From: CAWUFC02 sp963921335
GTDB taxonomy: Bacteria; Pseudomonadota; Gammaproteobacteria; Pseudomonadales; Halieaceae
Direction of reading: 5' to 3'
DNA length: 64,000 nucleotides
Assembly (NCBI GenBank): GCA_963921335.3
Contig: CAWUFC020000002.1
Span: forward strand, 1,426,001-1,490,000
Below are positions 25,448-34,249 of the stretch, piece after piece. The translations under genes and the position numbers were made by a program. Within the stretch, counting starts at the first letter, position 1. Each line of letters begins with the position of its first letter. The notes beneath the pieces were generated by a model. That model saw nothing but the letters and a program-made list of their open reading frames with translations, was not told where the DNA came from and searched no databases.

Positions 25448-26782
25448 TCAGCTCGTGGACGCAAGTGCCTCTCTGATACGGTTGTGCTCGGCCTCTCCGA
25501 TCGGGAAATGCCACATCAGAGCCATTGCTGCTAACTTGAGCAAAATACTCGGGCCACCATAGAGAATCGCCACCCACATCACGATCTCCTGAGGATTGCT
25601 ACCCGTGGCATCAAACCCGATCCAGTCGAGTAAAGGGAAAATCGTGCCCACCGCCAGGGCGTAAGACAGCTTGGAAGCAGTGCCCCACAGCGCGAAGAAA
25701 AGCCCAGGGCGATGTTGTTTGTTTTCCAGCGCATCCCACTCGATCAGGTCAGAGTTGATGGCGTGGGGCAAGCTCAGGTCGGCGCCAATCATCAAACCGG
25801 TACCCACCACAATCATGACGTACCAGACTGTATCCCCCAGCCCCAGAAACGGGGCTCCGGAGAAAAACAGGCAGGAACCAAATACCGCCACACACCAAGT
25901 CTGGTGCTTGCCAAAACGGCGCGCCATGGCCACCCAAAAAGGCACAGAGATGGCACTGCACAAAAAGTAGGCGAACAGGATCGGCCCTGCCAGACCTGGC
26001 TCTTCCAGTACATGGGTCATAAACAACAGAAACAAGGTCGCAGGTATAGCGTTGGCGTAACCATTCAACATAAACGCCAGCAGCAGGCGCCTAAACGGCG
26101 AAGGCTGGCGCAACAGGGCAAAAGCGCCACGCAGGCTGTTGCCACTGGGTTCCAAGCTGGCCCGATCTGGCACTTTCGCGATCATCCACGGCAGCGCAAT
26201 CACCAGCGCCACAACCACCAGCCAGCTGATTTTGTACAGCGACTCGGCCAGTGCCTCATTGCTTGAATTATCTACCAGCAACAGCGCGGCCATCGTACCC
26301 GCCAGACCAAACACCACCCGTGCGCCGGATACCCGACTGCGCTGGTGATACACCGGTGACAATTCCGCACCCCAGGCATTCATTGGCACAATGGTCATCG
26401 TGCCGGCAATGTAGATCAGTATGGCGCAACCCAGCAGGTAACCATTGCCCACCCCCGGAGCCGGGTTAAACAGCAACCACACCGACAGAGCCACCAACGG
26501 CACACTGAGAACCACCCACGCACGGCGACGCCCCAGCCGGGCCGGAGTGTGGTCTGACAGAAACCCCACCAGAGGATCGGTGATAGTGTCCCACAGGCGC
26601 GCGGCCAGCAATATGCCGCCCACAGCGGTCAGGCTAAGCCCCAGCACCTGTGCATAGTAAGTGGGCACAATCACCTGCAGGGCAATGAAGCCAGCGGCTA
26701 AAGGAAAAGCCATGCTGCCGTAAGCCGCGAGTACGGAAAACGGAATGACGTTAAAAACGGGTCCAGATTTTGTCGAAGTCAT
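25448..26782 (-). CDS. MFS transporter, GPH sugar:cation symporter type
   Basis: 444 residues, 12 predicted helices. RLWDTITDPLVGFLSDHTP then RLGRRRAWV, and the later GADLSLPHAINSDLIEWD with NKQHRPGLFFALWG, are the conserved blocks of the glycoside-pentoside-hexuronide:cation symporter family (MelB-like). It should import a sugar or related compound with Na+ or H+. The substrate cannot be stated. It is divergent from the short-chain dehydrogenase gene with 69 bases between starts. Confidence 0.86.
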   Translation of the reverse strand: MTSTKSGPVFNVIPFSVLAAYGSMAFPLAAGFIALQVIVPTYYAQVLGLSLTAVGGILLAARLWDTITDPLVGFLSDHTPARLGRRRAWVVLSVPLVALSVWLLFNPAPGVGNGYLLGCAILIYIAGTMTIVPMNAWGAELSPVYHQRSRVSGARVVFGLAGTMAALLLVDNSSNEALAESLYKISWLVVVALVIALPWMIAKVPDRASLEPSGNSLRGAFALLRQPSPFRRLLLAFMLNGYANAIPATLFLLFMTHVLEEPGLAGPILFAYFLCSAISVPFWVAMARRFGKHQTWCVAVFGSCLFFSGAPFLGLGDTVWYVMIVVGTGLMIGADLSLPHAINSDLIEWDALENKQHRPGLFFALWGTASKLSYALAVGTIFPLLDWIGFDATGSNPQEIVMWVAILYGGPSILLKLAAMALMWHFPIGEAEHNRIREALASTS

Positions 26783-26851
26783 GCGATTGTTACGCAGCCT
26801 GATGCTGAATGGTCCATAATCAGTGACACACGTTTTATCAGGGACACCCGT

Positions 26852-27604
26852 ATGACACGCTCAATCCAAATCCTGTTCACCGCTTGTTTACTCATACTGC
26901 AGAGCCTGCCCATACAAGCAGCTGATAAAGGTACAGTACTCATCACCGGCGCCAATCGGGGTATCGGCCTGGCCCTGGCAGAACAGTTCACTGCCGCTGG
27001 CTACCAGGTCATCGGTACCGCCAGGAAGCCGGAGAAGGCCACCGAACTGGCCAAGCTAGGCGCCAGGCTTGAAGCGCTGGACGTGACCGATACCGACAGC
27101 GTGGCCCAGCTCAGCAATCGCCTGGAAGGGATAGCAATCGACATCCTCATCAACAACGCCGGCATTAGCGGCCACAACACAAAGGAGTTCGCCAGCCTGG
27201 ATATCGAGCAACTGGACTGGGTGTTTCAGGTCAACAGCTTCGGCCCACTACGAGTCACCCAGGCCCTGCTGCCGCAACTGGCGCTGGGCAGTAAGAAGCA
27301 GATAATCAATATCAGCAGCATGATGGGCAGCATGGAACTGAACACCTGGGGTGGCTATCTCGGCTATCGAGGCAGCAAGTCAGCACTCAACAGTTTCAAC
27401 ACCACCCTCTCCGTAGAGTACGGCAAGAAGGGCTACACCTTCGTGGTCATGCATCCGGGTTATGTGCAAACTGATATGAACAATGGTAATGGGGAGATCA
27501 CCCCCACCACCAGCGCCGAAGGCATCTTCAAAGTCGTCAGCGGGTTAAAGCCGGCGGACAACGGCGCATTTTATGATCACAGTGGCAAAACCATGCCCTG
27601 GTGA
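26852..27604 (+). CDS. Exported short-chain dehydrogenase/reductase
   Basis: 250 residues. Residues 1-23 (IQILFTACLLILQSLPIQA) are a signal peptide. The Rossmann motif VLITGANRGIGLALAEQF, NNAG near residue 107, the catalytic Ser block NISSMMGS and YRGSK (Tyr and Lys of YxxxK) follow, so the enzyme looks active. Classical SDRs need cytosolic NAD(P)H, so a secreted one is odd; the signal may act as a membrane anchor or a bound cofactor may be exported by another route. The gene ends immediately before the opposing stop of the propeller gene (TGATCA). Confidence 0.87.
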   Translation: MTRSIQILFTACLLILQSLPIQAADKGTVLITGANRGIGLALAEQFTAAGYQVIGTARKPEKATELAKLGARLEALDVTDTDSVAQLSNRLEGIAIDILINNAGISGHNTKEFASLDIEQLDWVFQVNSFGPLRVTQALLPQLALGSKKQIINISSMMGSMELNTWGGYLGYRGSKSALNSFNTTLSVEYGKKGYTFVVMHPGYVQTDMNNGNGEITPTTSAEGIFKVVSGLKPADNGAFYDHSGKTMPW

Positions 27605-29665
27605 TCAGGTGCCGCTCTCCTGCCCCCAAACGCCGGAGTGCAGCTGACCATTGGTCAGAAAAAACACCGCGTCGTGGTGCAGGGCTGAACGAGCACTACC
27701 CAGTCCATTGCTGTAGGGCTGATCGGGACCTGCCTGTTCCACAATAACCCGCCCGCTCTGGCGCAGCGTGCCGGCGCCGGCCTCCAGCTCAAACAGGTAC
27801 AGGCTTGAATCAGCCCAGGGGTAGTACTCCCATGGCTCCTCGCCCTGCGGTTCCCCATCGTAACGCTGAATCGGCAAGGCGATTCTATAGCCGGTGTCGG
27901 TTTGCAGCAGAGTCAGGGCATGGTGTTCATACAATGCCGGTGAATAACTGCCGCGCTTGCCGATAATGGTTTGGTCCAGCACCGCTGGTTGGGTCGGGTC
28001 CGAGACATCGAACAAGGCCAGCTTGATACCCTGGGTCAGGGCCAAACCGTCATCCGCCACTTCCTGCCCCACGCCGAACAAGAGGTCTTCACCCACCGGT
28101 TGCAGCAGTGTGGAAAACCCCGGTATTTCAAGTTCACCCAGTATTTGCGGCGACTTCGGATCGGATAGATCAATCGCGTACAGTGGGTCAATCACCTCAA
28201 AGGTGACCAGGTAGGCGCGGTCATCGACAAAACGTGCGGCGTAAATATTTTCTCCGGGCTTGCCCAGCCTTTGCTTTGCAGTCGCATTGGGTATCTGGGC
28301 AACCTGCTCCAGGGTCTGACCATCGCTGCTCTCGCGCAACACTGTGAGCCGATGACGCCCCAGATCCTCACCTCCCACCGAAGCAGTCTCGGCGTCAGCC
28401 TCAAGCTCGGTTTCAATATCTGTCTCAAATACAGGCATCGGAAAGGGTTCGTTATCCCAGAGACTGCTAAATACGCGCAGGTCACCGTTGCGCTCCGACA
28501 TCAGGAAAGACGGACTGCCGGTACCGATGTACCCGGGCACAGAACCACTGCCGCGATAGTCTGGGCCTTCAGGCAACAGCGCCAGTTTGTGGATCACGGT
28601 TTCATCGGCGGCGCTATTGGCAGTGACATAAACCGCCTCACGGCTGGCATAGAAGCCACTGGCATAGGCATTGATACAGACGCTGCGCACATCCTGGGGA
28701 TTATCCAGGTCAATACTGAGCACGGTCACCAGCCCGGAGTCAGGCGGCATATCCCCCTGGGCAGAGTCCAGGTTAGGTACGTAGCAATTCTCAGCTTGTA
28801 CCAGTGTACTGCGCACACCATCTATCTCTATGCCGGGCAGCAGCTCCTCCTCGGAGAGCTCATCAATGCTGTCATCGAGTACTGCTTCCTCCGGCAACAG
28901 ACCATAGGGCTCGATGCCTGGAATGAATGGAGAAAACCGCGTCGCCAGGTAGAGCCGATTGTCGATGCGCCGGGAACTCAATAGGCTGCCATCCACGCGA
29001 ATGCTGACGACTTCGGTGGGCACACCATCTGCATCCAGCGCGTATTCCTGCAGCCAGGTGCCAGTGTCTACCCAGGCCTGCGGCGCGACAAAGCTGGCAT
29101 AAGCATAGTACTGAGCACTCTGGCTGATCGCCCACAGTCGGCTCCCTGCATTGGTTTCATACAGATAAAGGCCCTCAACACTGTCTCCAGCGTGATCCAC
29201 TGTGTGCTCATCCACCAGGGTGGCGCTGGCCTGCGCGGGATCGGTGCGGTAGTGCTGCAAAACCAGCGCAGGGCTATACACAGGCAACAACTGATCCTCA
29301 GCAATACCTTGTTGTGGCCAGCGCCAGTCAAAGTAATAAAGGTTTTCGCCATCGTATTTCAGCAGGTCTGCCTCATCGACTCCCACTTCCTGCAGTGTTG
29401 TGCTGCTTGCCCCGGCCGAGTCAGCGGCACCGTCGGCTGCGACCGGCTCAACCTCAGCAAACAATACCGCCTGTGGTTGGCTGTAACCCCGGCGCAAACC
29501 TTCCCGCAGGTGCGACAACAATTCTTCACTGGATTCTGCAGGGCGCAGCAGACCACTGGGCACAGGCCGCTCTGCTTCTGGATTGACTGCGACACCACCG
29601 CCGCTGTTGCCGCCGCTGCAAGCAGCAAGGCTCAACACTAGCGCGCCCAAGATTAACTGTTTCAT
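27605..29665 (-). CDS. Beta-propeller lipoprotein (PF09826-type)
   Basis: 686 residues from ATG 29665 (MKQLILGALVLSLAACSGG), a lipoprotein signal with lipobox LAAC. The block LQEVGVDEADLLKYDGENLYYFD is the typical entry of the secreted beta-propeller family PF09826, and repeats such as YAIDLSDPKSPQILGELEIPGFST and LALFDVSDPTQPAVLDQ are propeller blades. A second ATG at 29674 is possible. Either start overlaps or abuts the 5' end of the divergent MlaE-like gene. Function is unknown; such proteins are thought to be envelope scaffolds or peptidase-like regulators. Confidence 0.85.
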   Translation of the reverse strand: MKQLILGALVLSLAACSGGNSGGGVAVNPEAERPVPSGLLRPAESSEELLSHLREGLRRGYSQPQAVLFAEVEPVAADGAADSAGASSTTLQEVGVDEADLLKYDGENLYYFDWRWPQQGIAEDQLLPVYSPALVLQHYRTDPAQASATLVDEHTVDHAGDSVEGLYLYETNAGSRLWAISQSAQYYAYASFVAPQAWVDTGTWLQEYALDADGVPTEVVSIRVDGSLLSSRRIDNRLYLATRFSPFIPGIEPYGLLPEEAVLDDSIDELSEEELLPGIEIDGVRSTLVQAENCYVPNLDSAQGDMPPDSGLVTVLSIDLDNPQDVRSVCINAYASGFYASREAVYVTANSAADETVIHKLALLPEGPDYRGSGSVPGYIGTGSPSFLMSERNGDLRVFSSLWDNEPFPMPVFETDIETELEADAETASVGGEDLGRHRLTVLRESSDGQTLEQVAQIPNATAKQRLGKPGENIYAARFVDDRAYLVTFEVIDPLYAIDLSDPKSPQILGELEIPGFSTLLQPVGEDLLFGVGQEVADDGLALTQGIKLALFDVSDPTQPAVLDQTIIGKRGSYSPALYEHHALTLLQTDTGYRIALPIQRYDGEPQGEEPWEYYPWADSSLYLFELEAGAGTLRQSGRVIVEQAGPDQPYSNGLGSARSALHHDAVFFLTNGQLHSGVWGQESGT

Positions 29666-29666
29666 T

Positions 29667-30848
29667 ATGCTCATGTCGGCTAATCTAGAGCCTGTGGATA
29701 ACGAGAACAAGCCAATTACTACAGATTCTGTTGCAGCCGAATTTGCACTCACCTGCGAGGCCGAGGCGGCAATCCTCTGCCTGCGTGGCGATTGGCAACT
29801 GGAGTCGGTCTTTCCCGCTTTTTCATCGCTCCGACAGGAACTGCAACATCATCAGCCCACCTCTCTAGGCTTTGACTTCGAACAGCTGGGGCACTGGGAT
29901 AGCTCACTCACATCCTTCCTTTACCAGCTGCAGCTGTTTTGCGAGGAAACAGGCATCACAGTCGATCAGGCCAATGTGCCTGACAGCATTATCAAACTGC
30001 GGGACCTGGCCACCGCAGTGCCACTGCACAAGCGGCCAGAGGAAAAGGCGCAAACACCCTGGGAGAGATTCAATCCGCAGAGGCAGTTCAGGGAAATCTA
30101 CCAGCACACCGAGACTTCACTCAGCTTCACCGGCGAAGTCGGCGTCGCCCTGATGCGCTTTGTTACCGGTCGCGCCAATACCCGTCGTGTGGATTTTATC
30201 AACTTCATCTATCAGGCCGGCCCCAACGCGCTGGGTATTATCGCCCTGACCAGTTTCCTGGTGGGCATGATCCTCGCCTATCTTGGCGCGGCGCAGTTGG
30301 CCCAGTTTGGCGCCGAGATCTACGTCGCCGACCTGGTCGCCGTCGGCATGCTGCGGGAGATGGGTGCCTTAATGGCCGCCGTGGTGATGGCCGGCCGCAC
30401 GGGCGCAGCCTATGCTGCGCAACTGGGCACCATGCAAACCAATGACGAGATTGACGCCATTATTACCCTGGGCATATCGCCAATAGAGTTTCTGGTGCTG
30501 CCACGCATGCTGGCTTTGATTGTGATCATGCCGCTGCTGGTGCTCTACGCCAATGTGATCGGCATGATTGGCGGCGCTATCGTCGCCGCGGGCATGGGGG
30601 TTTCGCTCACACAGTTCTTCGTCCAGGTGCAGTCTGTATTCACGCCTACCTTACTAGGTATTGGCATCATCAAAAGCGTCGCCTTTGCCACCCTGATTGC
30701 CCTGGCCGGCTGTCGCGCCGGCATCCAGTGTGGCCGATCTTCTGCAGCGGTAGGCCAGGCCACCACCGAGGCGGTGGTGCGCTCCATCGTCTACCTGATC
30801 ATTGCCGACGCGGCCTTCAATATCCTGTTCCAGAAACTGGGCATCTGA
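29667..30848 (+). CDS. MlaE-type ABC permease with N-terminal STAS domain
   Basis: 393 residues from ATG 29667 (ATG 29673 is equally possible). Residues 20-120 resemble a STAS domain (ILCLRGDWQLE, SLGFDFEQLGHWDSSLTSFL). Residues 150-393 are the MlaE permease: GEVGVALMRFVTGRANTR, NALGIIALTSFLVGMILAYLG, VGMLREMGALMAAVVMAGRTGAAYAAQLGTM and DAIITLGISPIEFLVLPR. It forms the inner-membrane channel of a phospholipid-type Mla/Mce transporter. In Mla the STAS protein is separate (MlaB), so here permease and STAS are fused. One base separates it from the ATPase gene. Confidence 0.92.
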   Translation: MLMSANLEPVDNENKPITTDSVAAEFALTCEAEAAILCLRGDWQLESVFPAFSSLRQELQHHQPTSLGFDFEQLGHWDSSLTSFLYQLQLFCEETGITVDQANVPDSIIKLRDLATAVPLHKRPEEKAQTPWERFNPQRQFREIYQHTETSLSFTGEVGVALMRFVTGRANTRRVDFINFIYQAGPNALGIIALTSFLVGMILAYLGAAQLAQFGAEIYVADLVAVGMLREMGALMAAVVMAGRTGAAYAAQLGTMQTNDEIDAIITLGISPIEFLVLPRMLALIVIMPLLVLYANVIGMIGGAIVAAGMGVSLTQFFVQVQSVFTPTLLGIGIIKSVAFATLIALAGCRAGIQCGRSSAAVGQATTEAVVRSIVYLIIADAAFNILFQKLGI

Positions 30849-30849
30849 G

Positions 30850-31611
30850 ATGAGCGCAGCCGACGTCCACATCCGCGTTGAAGACCTGACCATGGCCTAT
30901 GGCTCTTTGCTGATCCAGAAAGATCTCAATTTTGACGTCAGGCGTGGTGACATTTTCGTGATTATGGGCGGCAGCGGCTGTGGCAAAAGCACGCTGCTCA
31001 AGCACATGATCGGCCTGTTCGAACCGGCCAGCGGCGACATTCTCTACACCGGTGAGTCCTTTTTTCAGGCAGAGCCGGAGCGCCAGTTTGCCATGCGACG
31101 CAGCTGGGGCATCACCTATCAAACAGGCGGGCTATTTAGCGCCATGACCCTCGCAGAGAACACCGCCCTGCCCTTGCAGCAGTACACTGAACTGGCCCCA
31201 GGTGAGATTGCCGACGTCGTGGCCTACAAGCTGGCGCTGGTCGGATTGGGTGGCTACCAGGAATATTACCCCTCGGAAATCTCCGGCGGCATGCGCAAGC
31301 GCGCAGCGCTGGCACGGGCTATCGCCCTGGACCCCGACATTCTGTTTTTCGACGAACCCTCAGCGGGACTGGACCCCATCAGCTCACAACTGCTGGACGA
31401 GCTGATCGTTGAAACCAGCGAGTCGCTGGGCGCCACCGTGGTGATGGTGACCCACGAACTGCCGAGCATCTTCGGTATCGCCAACAACTCGGTGTATCTG
31501 GACGCAGAAACCAAAACCATGCTTGACTATGGCGACCCCAAATCACTGCTTGAGGTAAGTGAGCATGCCAACGTGCGCAGATTCCTGTCTCGCGGAGCGA
31601 CAGCGGAATAA
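30850..31611 (+). CDS. MlaF-type ABC transporter ATPase
   Basis: 253 residues from ATG 30850. Walker A is GGSGCGKST, the signature is ISGGMRKRAALARA (the Mla/Mce variant SGGM), Walker B is DILFFDEPSAGLDP, and the H-loop is VTHEL. It powers the MlaE-like permease. Its stop overlaps the ATG of the MCE gene (TAATG). Confidence 0.94.
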   Translation: MSAADVHIRVEDLTMAYGSLLIQKDLNFDVRRGDIFVIMGGSGCGKSTLLKHMIGLFEPASGDILYTGESFFQAEPERQFAMRRSWGITYQTGGLFSAMTLAENTALPLQQYTELAPGEIADVVAYKLALVGLGGYQEYYPSEISGGMRKRAALARAIALDPDILFFDEPSAGLDPISSQLLDELIVETSESLGATVVMVTHELPSIFGIANNSVYLDAETKTMLDYGDPKSLLEVSEHANVRRFLSRGATAE

Positions 31612-32603
31612 TGGCTAAGCAGACCAACACCGTTGCCATCGGCGCCTTCATCAGTGGCGCCATTCTGGTGTTATTCAGCCTGCTTTTCTATGTGGGCGAG
31701 CGAGGCTTTGGTCGCGAATCTGCAAACGGCCTGCTGGTGTTTGACGGTTCGGTGAAGGGACGCACTATCGGCGCTCCGGTTGCCCTCAAGGGTGTACAAA
31801 TTGGGGAAGTCACCGATATCTACGTGGTCATCAATAAAGATAGCTTTGATGTGGTCACGCCCGTAGAGATCACCGTATACAGCGACCGCATGCGCAATGT
31901 CGGCAAGTTCGCCAACCTGCCGTCACTGAAACCGCTAGTCGAACGCGGACTGCGCGCCCAGCTACAAACCCAGAGCCTGCTCACGGGTCTGCTTTATGTG
32001 CAGCTGGATTTTCACCCGGAATCTGAAGTGCGTTACCTCGGCGAAGAACTGGGCGATCTCTATGCTGATCGCACCGATGTCATCGAACTGCCGACCATTC
32101 CCACCGAGCTGGAGCGCTTCACCCGCACTCTCAACGAATTCGACTTTGTCGCTGCCGGCCAGCAACTGGCAGACACCCTGGCTGGGCTGGAGAGTTTTGT
32201 AAACAACCCTAAAATGCAGTCGCTGCCGGATCAGGTGGCAAGCAGCCTGGCCAGCATAGAGAAGCTCAGCAATACCTTGCGAACGGAGCTTAAAGCTCTG
32301 TCACCCGGGCTGGGCTCACTGGTAACCAATGCAGACACCACGCTGCAAAGCCTGAATCAGGAAATTCCCGCATTATCGGAAGCAGCCAAACAAAGCCTGC
32401 AGCAGTTTGATGGTGCGCTCAGTGCTGCCCGCAGTGCACTGGAAAGCGTCGACTACAATTTATCCGATGAGTCTGCAGTGTTACACGACGTGCGTCGTGC
32501 GGCCCAGGAACTCGGCAAGGCCGGCCGCGCCCTGCAATCCCTGGCTGAAACACTGGAAACCCAGCCGGAAGCGATACTGCGCGGCAAGACGGGTGGAGAC
32601 TGA
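31611..32603 (+). CDS. MCE-domain (MlaD-like) lipid-transport protein
   Basis: 330 residues. One membrane helix (VAIGAFISGAILVLFSLLFYV) is followed by a single MCE domain with GLLVFDGSVKGRTIGAPVALKGVQIGEV at its core and GLRAQLQTQSLLTGLLYVQLD near residue 120. The C-terminal 150 residues form a long helical segment with coiled-coil character. It is anchored in the inner membrane and should form a periplasmic ring or tube for hydrophobic cargo. It overlaps the next gene by one base. Confidence 0.92.
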   Translation: MAKQTNTVAIGAFISGAILVLFSLLFYVGERGFGRESANGLLVFDGSVKGRTIGAPVALKGVQIGEVTDIYVVINKDSFDVVTPVEITVYSDRMRNVGKFANLPSLKPLVERGLRAQLQTQSLLTGLLYVQLDFHPESEVRYLGEELGDLYADRTDVIELPTIPTELERFTRTLNEFDFVAAGQQLADTLAGLESFVNNPKMQSLPDQVASSLASIEKLSNTLRTELKALSPGLGSLVTNADTTLQSLNQEIPALSEAAKQSLQQFDGALSAARSALESVDYNLSDESAVLHDVRRAAQELGKAGRALQSLAETLETQPEAILRGKTGGD

Positions 32604-33160
32604 TGATTAAACGCTGGTTTATTGTTCCTTTAATCCTTTTTCTGACAGCCTGCGGATCTACCCCGCGCAGTGATTACTACATGCTCAGCACGGGTACCAC
32701 TAGCGTTCCCTCGGGGGGCGGCCCGTCTATTGGCGTGGGCCCCATCCAGGTACCTGAGTACTTACAACGCCGGGAGATGATCCTCAATCGCGACCACCAC
32801 AAGCTGTCGGTGAACGAATATCACCGCTGGGCCGAACCGTTGGAAGCGGGTATCACGCGGGTCATGACTCTTAATCTCGCCTCTTTGCTGAATACCCACG
32901 AAGTGCAAACCTTTCCCTGGCGACGGGTAAGCCCACCGGACTATGGCATCAGCATTTCAGTGGTTCAGTTTGCGGTACACGAGCGCGAGGCCATGCTGGT
33001 CGCCGAATGGACCGTTACCCGGCCAGGCAAGGACACTGCGCCGATCAGCCGAATCAGCCAGCTGGTTGAACCCAGTGGCGAAGAGCCGGAGCAGATTGCC
33101 GCCGCCTACAGCCGACTGCTGTACCAGCTGAGTGAGGAAATTGTAGAGGCGCTTAAGTGA
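32603..33160 (+). CDS. PqiC/ABC-transport auxiliary lipoprotein
   Basis: 185 residues. MIKRWFIVPLILFLTACGSTPRSDYYMLS is a lipoprotein signal (lipobox LTAC) followed by the YYMLS motif of the ABC_trans_aux family (PF03886). VGPIQVPEYLQRREMI, VNEYHRWAEPLEAGITRVM and the C-terminal AAAYSRLLYQLSEEI are also family blocks. It should be the outer-membrane partner of the MCE transporter. Its stop overlaps the GTG of the hydrolase gene. Confidence 0.9.
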   Translation: MIKRWFIVPLILFLTACGSTPRSDYYMLSTGTTSVPSGGGPSIGVGPIQVPEYLQRREMILNRDHHKLSVNEYHRWAEPLEAGITRVMTLNLASLLNTHEVQTFPWRRVSPPDYGISISVVQFAVHEREAMLVAEWTVTRPGKDTAPISRISQLVEPSGEEPEQIAAAYSRLLYQLSEEIVEALK

Positions 33161-34119
33161 GTTTTCTCTGGATACTGTTGATTCTGGTCATCGCAGTTCA
33201 CGGCTATCGCCAGTACTGGACCAACAAGACCCTGCAGCCGATCTACACCGGTGAGCTGGACGCAAAAATTTACCAGGCCGGTGATACTTATATTGCCGTT
33301 CGCAACGGCGGCAACACAGAGCGCACCATTATCTGCGTGCCAGGCTACGTGGAGAATATGCGCTACTTCCAGTCGCTGTATGAACAGACCGATTGCCAGC
33401 TGATTCTTCTGAACAACGCCGACTACCACTGCCCTTTTGATACCGATCACATCGAACAGTTGGACTGGCCTGAAAACACCCACCCACTCGGCACAATCGC
33501 TCACGATGCCTTTCGGCTATGCCAGGTGATTGCAGAGCTGGCGAGTGGCAAACACATTACCGTGCACGGTCACTCTCGCGGTGGCGCGATCACTCTGGAG
33601 GCAGGTGGCCAGCAACCGGAGCTGACCGCCGAGCTGCACGCAATCCTGGAGGCCCCTGTATTGCCCGGCGCCCATGTGGCCAACAATGGTGACGCACCGC
33701 TGAAATCAGCAATCGCGGCCTATCTGACACCGCTGATCCTGGCACAAGGCCGCCACATTACCGACGAGAAACTCAACAAAATTCCCTTTATGCAGCCCGT
33801 TACACCACTCAAAACGGAGATCTGCAAATCGGTATTCAGCAATGCCCGGCACTACCGCACCAATGTCATCAATATGCGAGAGCTGCAGCAATGGCAGCGC
33901 AGCGCCAGCGATGAGCTGTACCGCAACTACAAGACCGTCACGGTCGCCATCGGTGAACGCGACGATGTACTCGACAATCCGAGCATGCAGGCCAGTGCAG
34001 AACGGGGTCAGACGTTTAACCCTGCTCTGAAGATCGTTCATACCAATGGCACCAATCACTTCCCCAGTCTGGAGAGCCCCGGCCAGATGCTTGAGCTGCT
34101 TCCTGATCCAGGTCGCTGA
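33157..34119 (+). CDS. Alpha/beta hydrolase, membrane-anchored
   Basis: 320 residues from GTG 33157, which overlaps the preceding TGA. FLWILLILVIAVHGY is an N-terminal membrane anchor. The nucleophile elbow HGHSRGGA (Ser140), TIICVPGYVENMRYF as the oxyanion region, and the late GERDDVLDNP and THFP-like NHFPSLE for the Asp and His fit an alpha/beta hydrolase. Being the last gene of the MCE transporter operon, it could act on a lipid handled by that system. The substrate is not known. Confidence 0.85.
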   Translation: MSFLWILLILVIAVHGYRQYWTNKTLQPIYTGELDAKIYQAGDTYIAVRNGGNTERTIICVPGYVENMRYFQSLYEQTDCQLILLNNADYHCPFDTDHIEQLDWPENTHPLGTIAHDAFRLCQVIAELASGKHITVHGHSRGGAITLEAGGQQPELTAELHAILEAPVLPGAHVANNGDAPLKSAIAAYLTPLILAQGRHITDEKLNKIPFMQPVTPLKTEICKSVFSNARHYRTNVINMRELQQWQRSASDELYRNYKTVTVAIGERDDVLDNPSMQASAERGQTFNPALKIVHTNGTNHFPSLESPGQMLELLPDPGR

Positions 34120-34249
34120 GTGCCGCCCTGCAGCCGCCTGGAAGACGGGGGTTACGGTAACTGCGGAGTTAGCGGTGAAACAATCGCAGCCGAACGTTGA
34201 CAGGTGCCACCAGAAACCGCCCTGTGTGTGAACTACGCCGACTAGAGCA

